A stretch of DNA of 64,000 nucleotides, from the NCBI RefSeq assembly GCF_036850765.1, contig NC_089496.1, forward strand, positions 103,681,767-103,745,766, written 5' to 3'. Position numbers and translations under genes: made by a program. This stretch comes from Saccopteryx bilineata (Eukaryota; Chordata; Mammalia; Chiroptera; Emballonuridae). The notes beneath the pieces are model-generated. The model was not told the origin of the DNA, searched no databases, and saw only the letters and a list, made by a program, of their open reading frames with translations. Within the stretch, counting starts at the first letter, position 1. Each line of letters begins with the position of its first letter. Below are positions 55,535 through 64,000 of this stretch, piece by piece.

Positions 55535-58500
55535 AATTGTGCCAAACAGTTGCATTCACTCCTCTCTGACCCTGTCTCTGAGACTAAGGAACAGGAGAAA
55601 GTCCAGGGGTCAATCCCCCTCACTGTGAGGGACACAAGCAGTCTGTCACTGAGTGAGTGATGGCAGCTGGCCACCCTGCTAGAAAACTCCACACCCTGGA
55701 GACTGTACATGTGACCAAAATGTTTAAGTCTAGGTTACTTATTTTATTATATATAGGCCATTTCTTTGTATTTAGCACTGAATAAGTCACTGATGTTCTA
55801 AAAGCCTCCTTAAGTAATCACGTCCTTAAGTAATCACGTTGTCACAACATGGTTTACATCTATTTCCCATCAGACTGTGCTTATCCATCTTGGTGTCTGC
55901 AGAGGTTTGCTTGGCGTTTAACAAATGTTTCTCAGATATTATGTAGAAAGGAATTCAAAAAATGTGGCTTCATTGTTTCCCTATTCCGGTGACATTCATA
56001 ATTACCTCTAGTATCACCCACATTACACATGAAAAGTTTTTATCCTGGGCAGTCATAATTGTCTGCCATCCCCTCAAACAATAAAACATTATGGGCTGAG
56101 GCACATTCAGCCTGAAGATGAAGCGATGTATTAACTTCTTGATCAAATGCCAGCACTAACAGATGAATATGAAACAGACACCAGTAATTACAGCTTGTAC
56201 TGTAGCTGCTGGTTTCCAAACCTTTCAGTTCAATGAACAAGTAATAACTGGACGAACACACCCTTGAGAAATTAGAGGTGGGGAAAGATTACCTCACTCC
56301 ATACCTGTCACACGGAAGGCCCCCTGCAGCAATTCAGCGAGAGGGAGCCCACGGGCTCAGGAGGGGAGGACGGGGCTTCCAGGAGGCCGACGCGCAGGCG
56401 CAGGAGGGGACCTGGCACAGGAGCGCCCAGAGTCCAGGCTGCTCTCGGGGACCACCCTCCCTTCCCCTTTCAATCCGTCTGCTCTGTGCCTCCTTAAGAA
56501 ACCCGGTCTAGGTATAAAAGGCACATACATACCTAATTTAAAAGTTTTATGCTTTTCTTCACTTAAATCTAAGGGGTTACTAATACTAATAAAAACATAA
56601 TTATCCCTCAGCTAATTCTTGATTTTACAAGCACCTCTGAAAATGCAGCATAAGGCCTGGCATTTAATGGGCATTCCCATCAAACACCTGTAATTATGTT
56701 CCCGGTGTCAAGATGACAAAGCCAGCGTGGCATGGAGCTCCTCTGCCTGCACCTCGTTATCTGGAGGAAGTGTAGCTAAATGGACATGTATCTCCGGCAC
56801 ACACACCAGGGACTAGGAGACCCTGGTGAAGACGCCACCATTTCACCTTAGCAGAGGGCACACGGTGTGGCCCCTTCCTAAGTTTCTTCACGGGCATCCT
56901 CACCGACAGGCTGCCTGCTGTGTTCTCCCACGGAGTCAAGAACCGCCTCCCCAGTAAGTCTGCAGGCCGATCGCAGCTACAGCACTGTGGATGCGAGGGG
57001 GCTATCTTTCTTATAAGGTGAGTAGTGTGGAGGGAGGGTAGAGTAACAAAGAATAAAGAAGGCAGCTCTGCTCATCTCATCGAGATCTACAGAGAACTCG
57101 CAGCTCGCACGTGGAATAGGGTCATGTCTTGTTGTCCCAGCAATCTACAGAGGTCCAGGACAGATATGCATTAATAATCTTTTGCTAGTTCACAGACATT
57201 TACTCTAACAGAGACTCTGCTTTCTAACTCAGTTTCTCACTAATTTAAATCTGAAAACCAAGAAAGATGCTCTGATTACTTCATGATAAAATTAATTCCC
57301 TGAAATGCGGTGCCCTGGGTCGTTAATGCCGTAGACTCTTCAAAGTACTTTCAGACCAGGCGCCATGTTAGAAGGCACTGATGCCACAAATACCAATCTA
57401 CATTTGGTTCTAGGAAAAGATTTTCGTGTACACATTTTGTCCAAATATTACTATTTGTTTCATGAAAGTGAGAGCTAAGACTTTAGCAGAGTGTAAATTT
57501 TAAGCCAATGAATAAACAGTTGGCTTGAAAAAAATATTAAACTGACATGAAAAGCATTTCTGCTCTGCCAGATACTAAAAATAAAAATGACTTTTGCCAA
57601 CATGGAAACCCTTGAGCTGTTTCGTTGGTTCTGAATCTGACGACTAGGTTTCCTGGGTTCCTTTCCCAAATGGAGTCCGTCAGACACCACTTGTTTCCTA
57701 AACTTTACTTCTTAAAAAAGATACACAACTGGAATCTTATTTAAATAGCACCCTCATACAATAATTGTTATAGTTTAGCAATACATACATTTTTTAAAGT
57801 GACATCTTTACCTAGCAAATGAGAATTTGGACATTTTGAAAATCAATCTTCATAGTTTAAGAATTCAAACTTATCAGAGTAAACAATAAGGTAAATTATT
57901 AAAGTATTTAAAAGATAACAATCCAGGCAAAAGGTATCAGGGTAATCAATAAGATTTTTAATGTGAGGTTCTAAGCTGTTACTCGAAGTTCAATTAACAT
58001 TTTATTCTGTCGTTGGCCTGCCCCTCCCTTAGCTGTCTCTCTAAAAAAAATAAGTACGTTTCAAATACAGAGCTGGAGATTTATGGTCAGTTGCAGAAAC
58101 CTGTTTGACTACTGATTTATAGTTTTGGCCAAGGTATTTAACTCTGTCATCAGAACTAATTATAGTAAACCTGAGATTATATATTCAAACTCTCCTTTCG
58201 GTGAAAGAAAGAGAATGTTCTGCTGAAAATCAGAAACATCCCGCGGGCTCCCAAACAAGAACGAACTACCAACTTGACTTTCAGAACCAGTGCCGTAAAG
58301 CTCAAAATTACTGTTCTTTAGTGAGTCGTTCTGGCCTGAAGTACTTAATAAATCATTGTTACATTAATGCCATACTGATGGCCTGAAACATATTAATCTC
58401 GGTTAACAATAACTGACATTTACATTACTAATCTAAGTCAGGCATTCTGGGGATAGTAAATGCACATGTCAAAGCTTCAGGAACTGAAGTTATTAACTGA

Positions 58501-59173
58501 CCCAAAAGGAATCCCTATTATGCTGTGATCAGATGAAATTACTATAATTCCGAGGTATAATGTTCCCATTTTATTGCTCTAATGAGGAAAATGTCCAATT
58601 CGAATTAAAGCTGATAAAATAATACTGGTTCCAAAGGACATGCCAACAGGGCAAATCCAAGACAACAGGTCCCTTCCTTTCCTCAACCCCCAACCCCACC
58701 CCTCTGCTATACCAAGTTTGGGAGCTTTTTACAACCTAGGTCTCCAGAGTGGGACTTACGAGATGTGGCTCCCCTTGCTCATATGCGTCCCCTGCTACAT
58801 CTGATTTTGCCATACTGCCTCCTACTCAGTTCACCTGCCCATCCCATTCAAAGGCAGGGCCGAGTGGGCAGGCTGAAGAGGGGCTTTGACCTTTGACGAC
58901 CGGGCTTCCGGTCAGAGGCTCCCAATCAGACAGACCCAAAGGGAGGCCCCCTGGCAAGGCCTCAGCATGAGAAGACTGTTGAGTCGGCCCGCAGGGGTCT
59001 CTAAGTGCTCTAAGGAAGTGGACAAGGAGAAGGAAAATGAGGCGCAGGCTGCGGGCACATGCCCATCATGGGACCCTGTGCTGAGAATCTATCCTTCCCC
59101 TGCTCAGAGACCATGTTCCAGACAAAACCACTGGACTGCGGGGCAGATTTTTTAAGTAAGGTTTTGGTACTAT
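55535..59173. other. Unique, mostly AT-rich sequence, no gene seen
   Basis: Repeat-poor. It includes a perfect 16-bp tandem duplication (55808-55839), a GC-richer patch (56320-56470) and a long AT-rich unique run (57.2-58.65 kb) that may be conserved non-coding DNA. No exon is recognised. Confidence 0.45.
55808..55839. repeat. 16-bp perfect tandem duplication
   Basis: CCTTAAGTAATCACGT occurs twice without a gap or mismatch. Confidence 0.93.
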
Positions 59174-59186
59174 AAAAGTTTGTAGT

Positions 59187-59573
59187 TGGCCCTGACCAGT
59201 TGGCTCAGCGGTAGAGTGTCGGCCTGGCGTGCAGAAGTCCCGGGTTCGATTCCCGGCCAGGGCACATAGGAGAGGCGCCCATTTGCTTCTCTACCCCCCC
59301 CCTTCCTCTGTCTCTCTCTTCCCCTCCCGCAGCCGAGGCTCCATTGGAGCAAAGATGGCCTGGGCGCTGGGGATGGCTCCTTGGCCTCTGCCCCAGGCGC
59401 TGGAGTGGCTCTGGTCGCGGCAGAGTGATGCCCCGGAGGGGCAGAGCATCGCCCCCTGGTGGGCAGAGTGTCGCCCCTGGTGGGCGTGCCGGGTGGATCC
59501 CGGTCGGGTGCATGCGAGAGTCTGTCTGACTGTCTCTCCCCGTTTCCAGCTTCAGAAAAATACAAAAAAAAAA
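59187..59573 (+). mobile_element. tRNA-derived SINE (bat VES/Rhin-like, young subtype)
   Basis: TTGGCCCTGACCAGTTGGCTC, a perfect B box, the body CTCCATTGGAGCAAAGATGG, CTCF-like CATCGCCCCCTGGTGGG (59447-59463) and a second decayed copy TCGCCCCTGGTGGGC (59471-59485), that is, an internal duplication absent from the 39045 copy. AAAAGTTTGTAGT is duplicated exactly (59174-59186 and 59574-59586). Confidence 0.95.
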
Positions 59574-59586
59574 AAAAGTTTGTAGT

Positions 59587-60449
59587 CACCTATTAGGATT
59601 TTAAAATGAGATGTTGCAGGTAAGCAGTATATGATTGTGTCTATAAGAGGCAACAGGGGATATTAAATCACAAAGTATAAGATTTTCCAATACATGATCT
59701 AGACACCTTTCCGTGATGAAGTCTGTAAATAGTAAACAATCTCCTAAAATCCCGCTTTCTCTATACTGGCTTTTCTCACCTAAGTGCAAAGCAATATACT
59801 ATTTTTGTTCTCTTAAATAGCAACTTACTGATTCCAGAACATAGATAAAACACTAAATATGCCACCAATGAATTAGTAAAACTTTCTTTACTGTAAATCA
59901 AAAAATAACAAAATAATAGAATTATACCCAGGATTCATTTCCTATGTTCCTAAATTTATATTATCAGCCCAGAGAACGTTTCTAGCAGATTAGCTAGAAA
60001 ACCTCTGACGACAGAAGGAGGAAGATGAACTGATGAAAACCATGATTGGCAGTTTTCTACCTCCACTGGGCACCATGGAGGGAGGTGCCAAAGAACCAAA
60101 GGCCTGCTGTAGAGTCAGCACATCCAGCTGTGTCTCGTTCCCAGCTGGTCAGATGATTTCTCAAAGCCCCTTCTACTGAGAGCCATGCACACCCAGCTAA
60201 TGAAATCGACAGTCCTCTCTGGGCTCATGACGCATCCATCTTTTAAGGAACAATGGCAAAGAGAAGTAAAAACAATCGAACCATATTCTTATAAGGTTCA
60301 AAGTTCTATTGTCTTGAGTTATAACATTCTAATATATGTCATCACACCATTGTTTCTTCTAAGAATCATCTTACAATTTAAAGAATGACTTGACTGAGAG
60401 AGACATTCAGGAGACATTTCCAGGCAAAGCTGAATTTAAATCATCCTCC
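59587..60449. other. Unique AT-rich sequence downstream of the gene
   Basis: No exon is seen. It lies just beyond the proposed 3' end of the minus-strand gene. Confidence 0.45.
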
Positions 60450-61065
60450 AAACACTACATTCTGTCCACTTTTTATTGCAATATTTTATCTGAAGGTACA
60501 CTAAAACTAACCAATTGCTTTTACTATGTGACTGTCAAGTATCAGCTCTACTGCATCCAATAAAGAACCAATAATTACTTTTAAAACAGTATGATAAAGT
60601 CACTTGCCAAGGCAGTATCATTTGAGACTTTTTTACCCTTTTGACTAATCTATTATAAACAAATGCCAATCTTAAAAACACACTTCTAGAACAGGTGCAG
60701 TTATACAGAGTACAGATAAGAAAGTACAAGGGGCTCATCGGCTATACTATACCAAATGGAAGGTAAGTAAAACTGATTTTATTCTGCAGGTCTCCGTAAA
60801 TAGATAAATAAAACCCTACCTTCCCTCCTGTATGTATGCTTAGATTCCTTATATTATACAAATAACAGAACACTCCATTCCATCCACTTCAATAGGATGC
60901 ACTCTTTAGAAAAAGACTGATAACCCCAAAATTGTATGCTTCTTTTTTCTTCTATCAATTTCCTGACATTAGGCACAGCAGGAATAGTTTTTCAATCAAT
61001 TGAGCAACCGAAGACTCAAGTAAAAACTCGAGAAAAAACACAATGTCTTGAAGAACTCAGGTGAG
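60450..61065 (-). other. Probable 3' untranslated region
   Basis: This follows the stop codon (61068-61066) of the terminal exon. Two minus-strand AATAAA signals are present (plus TTTATT at 60778-60783 and 60472-60477). The second would give a 3' UTR of about 600 bases ending near 60450. The choice between them is not resolved. Confidence 0.45.
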
Positions 61066-61117
61066 TTACATGTATCCCATGTTGCTTTTGGTTTCCCATC
61101 TCTTCTTTGCCTCAAAT
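61066..61117 (-). CDS. Terminal coding exon of an unidentified gene
   Basis: On the minus strand the exon follows a good acceptor (TATGTTCTTTGTTTTAG). It completes a glycine codon begun in the upstream exon and then encodes FEAKKRWETKSNMGYM before TAA. The phase fits exactly with the exon at 61585-61691 (GG plus A). The intron between them is 467 bp. The resulting protein end is strongly basic and lysine-rich with several aromatic residues, which suggests an RNA- or chromatin-associated protein, but I do not recognise the gene and assign no function. The gene's other exons lie at higher coordinates, possibly beyond the window. Confidence 0.7.
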
Positions 61118-61365
61118 CTAAAACAAAGAACATAAAAACCTCAAATTATTCCTAAAATACTTTACTTAAGTAACATATTTACTAAGCGCCAAAGTAAAAC
61201 AAGCTTACATTTTCACATACTCCATTGATTACAAAATAATCAAACAAGAACAAATGCCTTCTTATTTATAATCTGATAAATATTCGGAACTGATACAAAG
61301 AACAAAATAACAATTACACACAAACTGGATTCATAAAATGTGTCACAGGATTTGTTAATTTCTAC

Positions 61366-61580
61366 GAAGTTAGTAGAATTACTACTGAAACCCTTAAACC
61401 ATGAAGTCAGTAGAATTACTACTGAGAGTCTTAAACTATGAAGTTAGTACAGCGGTTCTCAATCTGTGGGTCCGATGGCTTTAGGCGACCCCTATGTTTT
61501 GGTCGTTCGACCCCCGCCGGGGTCTCGACCCACAGGTTGAGAACCGCTGAGTTAGTAGAATTACTACTAAAAGACTTAAC
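61366..61580. repeat. 37-bp tandem repeat, three units, disrupted by a MITE
   Basis: GAAGTTAGTAGAATTACTAC starts units at 61366 and (as GAAGTCAGTAG) 61403, then GAAGTTAGTA at 61440. The third unit is split by the MITE at 61450-61549 and continues at 61558 up to the splice donor. The period is exactly 37. Confidence 0.9.
61450..61549. mobile_element. SPIN-like hAT MITE, 100 bp
   Basis: It begins CAGCGGTTCTCAATCTGTGG and ends CCACAGGTTGAGAACCGCTG, long inverted repeats of the SPIN type (CAGCGGTTCTCAACCTGTGG). A perfect 8-bp duplication AGTTAGTA lies on both sides (61442-61449 and 61550-61557). The interior has ATGGCTTTAGGCGACCCCTA and GGGTCTCGACCC. Non-coding and well preserved. Family assignment is from memory of the termini. 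Confidence 0.88.
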
Positions 61581-61583
61581 TTA

Positions 61584-61691
<108 letters not shown>

Positions 61692-63716
61692 CTAAGAATT
61701 AGAAAGAAGAAAAAGTGAAAATAAATATTCTAGCTCATACAAGAATACAAATACTTGAGAACTTGGGGGTAAGAAAGCTGTGACCAGAAATGAGAGGTTC
61801 TTGTGCTCAGGACTCCTTGAACAACCAAAGTCCAGGGGCTCCACAGACGTGACCCTCACTGCCCCTACCTCCCCCAGCCCTCCACCCTGGCTGTCCCTGA
61901 CTCCTGGATGGAAATCCTCCCCATGCTGAGGCCCCTCGGGACCCACAAAGGTTGTGACGAAGGTCTGCAAGCCATTTCAGCATTTCAGAAGGCCAAAGGG
62001 GAATTTCCCCCAATAAGACCTCAGACTGACACACATCAGGTTTCTTTGCTCTGGGCTAGAATTACAGCAACTCAGCATGCTCACAACAGTTATCTCACAC
62101 TGATCAGACGCTCTGATTAACAGTCATAGATGTGATTAATAAAACATTGGAAAGCTAATTACTCCTTCATAACCGTACTCTGTATGATGGCAACAGCCTT
62201 GAATTCACTGATAGAAAAAAGACTATAAGGGGTGCTAAGATGAAAAGGGTGGGGACCAGAACCAGAGTACCCAGTCCTCCTCCGCTGGTCCCTCTGTTCA
62301 CGCCCCTCCTTACACCTACCTGCCAGTCCTGCACGGTCCAAGTGGGACGAGTCCTACAGCAGCCTGGTTTCTGTATCTCTCCAGCTCCTTGGCCCCTACA
62401 GTTCCCACTGCGTTACCCAGCTCGGCTGCGGGCTGCCCGGGGCAGTGTCTCCAGCACCCGTATGGCCATCTAGTTCAGGGCGCTCTGATTTTACAATGCC
62501 CGTCTTACATGGATGGCTCAAAAGTATCTGCTAAGAACCCAGGCTAAACGAGAAAGGCTGAAGCCCTTTCTGGCATTTCCTATCTTTCCCATCCTATCAG
62601 TGGGCAGATTACGGAAGACAAGAAAGGTCTGGAAGACCCTTCAAGTCAACACAGTAACGCCCAAGTTTTAGGCATCGTTCGCCAACAGCGAGACTTCTTC
62701 CGGGTTTTCCTGGAGACAGTCCTTCAGGACGACACACACAGGAGCAGGAATCAAGCTCCGCTCGGTTTCTAAACGAGAGCAAGGATGAGTCTGATTTTTC
62801 AGCCCAGCACAGAGTGGAAACAAAAGGAAGCCACCTGCCAGTGAAACCCAGGTGCTGACCTGGTCGGCACCCCAGGAAAGCCACTGAAAAGAGGGCGGCC
62901 AGCTGTGACCTGAGAGCCCACTGAGAAGGCAGACTGGCCCGTCTCTCCTCCAAGCTCAAACCAGCCCTGGCGGTGCCCACTGCCGGCGTCTTCTTTCCTC
63001 ACGGGGACAATGTGCACTCCACAAATATTAAAAAGTCACAAACACAGTGTGTGCCCGGCACTGGTCTAGGGATGCTGGAGAGGGCACTGAAGAAAGAGAG
63101 TCGCTTTCAAATTTCAGGGCTGTTTTACTGCTTTGAGACTGGACCTGTTCTCTTTTTATTTCCAGTCCATGATAGGGAAGTTCATCTTAGTCAACTAAAA
63201 AGAGGCTAACACTAAAAGAGCTGGAGCATGACCATCCAAAGAGTATATGAAACCGTGGAAGGACGCTGTGGTACAACTGCGCAGTCAGAACGGGTCCCCG
63301 CCCACTGAAAAACAACTCACTGGTCCTAAGTGAGAAATCAGGTTGGCACCTGTCGGGTCAGGCCAGTCATAACTGCAGCATCAAACACACTCCACAGCTC
63401 ATTAGTGGAACTGTTATTTCTGGTTTCACTAAGTCAGCGGCGGATGGGCAGGCTCTCCCCCACCTTGTGGTGCCAGCACCTTGACAAATGGCTTCCAAGG
63501 CGAGGTCACTGTGGCGGGGGAAGACACAGTGAGAGTCTCATCCTGGCTCCTAAAAGCTTCAGTCCTGACATGACACATGTCATTCCTGCTCACGGCGCTC
63601 TGGTCAGAACCACTCACAGGCTTCCTCCCCAATGCAGGCGGCTGGGAACACAGGGGACTGCAGAGTACCCGGGGCAGCATGTGCACCCAGTAAACGGCCT
63701 CCTGCCATAAAACACA
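61692..63716. other. Probable intron and unassigned sequence upstream of the exons
   Basis: No further exon could be defended. A donor-like CAG/GTAGGT on the minus strand near 62320 follows an open stretch, but it has no clear acceptor or recognisable protein. An L2-like tail is near 63020-63080 (GTGCCCGGCACTGGTCTAGG). Confidence 0.4.
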
Positions 63717-64000
63717 GCCTGGCCGGTTGGCTCAGTGGTAGAGCGTCGGCCTGGCGTGCAGAAGTCCCGGGTTCGATTCCCAGCCAGGGCACACAGGAGA
63801 AGCGCCCATCTGCTTCTCCACCCCCCCCCCTTCCTCTCTGTCTCTCTCTTCCCCTCCCGCAGCCGAAGCTCCATTGGAGCAAAGATGGCCCGGGCGCTGG
63901 GGATGGCTCCTTGGCCTCTGCCCCAGGCACTAGAGTGCTCTGGTCGCGACAGAGCGATGCCCCGGAGGGGCAGAGCGTCGCCCCCTGGTGGGCAGAGCGT
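63717..64000 (+). mobile_element. tRNA-derived SINE (young subtype), truncated by the window
   Basis: GCCTGGCCGGTTGGCTCAGT, a perfect B box, the body CTCCATTGGAGCAAAGATGG and a CTCF-like GTCGCCCCCTGGTGGG (63977-63992), followed by CAGAGCGT, the start of the duplicated segment. It shares the 59187 subtype. The 3' end lies outside. Confidence 0.93.

Noticed and set aside
62240..62473. Possible additional minus-strand exon with donor-like CAG/GTAGGT near 62320
   Set aside because: No convincing acceptor and no recognisable protein; phase with the 61691 exon could not be shown.

Overview
The window is mammalian nuclear DNA, most likely from a bat. It has no prokaryotic gene organisation. It carries mammal-wide relics (MIR, L2, L1, MER5-type, MLT1 LTR, Tigger). 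It also carries many copies of tRNA-derived SINEs whose heads (A box TGGCTCAGTGGTAGAGC, B box GGTTCGATTCC) resemble bat VES/Rhin-type SINEs, plus DNA transposons with well-preserved ends and target-site duplications (mariner, hAT, TA-flanked MITEs). The bat assignment is an inference from repeat content, not from a coding marker.

Protein-coding content is almost nil. The only exons I can defend are two at the right end on the minus strand, 61585-61691 and 61066-61117. They have good splice sites and compatible phase, and they end a basic, lysine-rich protein that I could not name. Everything to the left of about 60.4 kb would then be downstream intergenic DNA or intron of an unseen neighbour.

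Layout: 0-4.7 kb, L1 debris and unique DNA with a strong CTCF-like site; 4.7-13.6 kb, one SINE, a MIR and unique DNA with a second CTCF-like site; 13.6-14.4 kb, a 36-bp polypyrimidine minisatellite; 15.4-18.3 kb, two inverted nested MLT1 LTRs split by a MITE, then an internally deleted Tigger and a MER5-type element; 19-23 kb, three SINEs; 23-32 kb, mostly unique DNA with an L1 end, a CpG cluster and a long CA tract; 32-37 kb, short SINEs, a possible enhancer and a second copy of the same MITE; 38-42 kb, a 12-bp minisatellite, a SINE and a deleted mariner; 43-47.5 kb, MIRs, two different hAT MITEs and an L1 split by a TA-flanked element; 48.6 kb, an RFX X-box next to a YY1-type motif; 49.8-55.6 kb, three SINEs; 56-60 kb, AT-rich unique DNA and a SINE; 60-62 kb, the gene end, with a SPIN-like hAT MITE inside a tandem repeat in its last intron; 63.7-64 kb, a SINE cut by the window edge.

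I found no undescribed multi-gene system. The best leads are regulatory or transposon-related: CTCF-like motifs carried by SINEs, the RFX/YY1 pair, the SPIN-like insertion beside a splice donor, and nested insertions that give a relative chronology.
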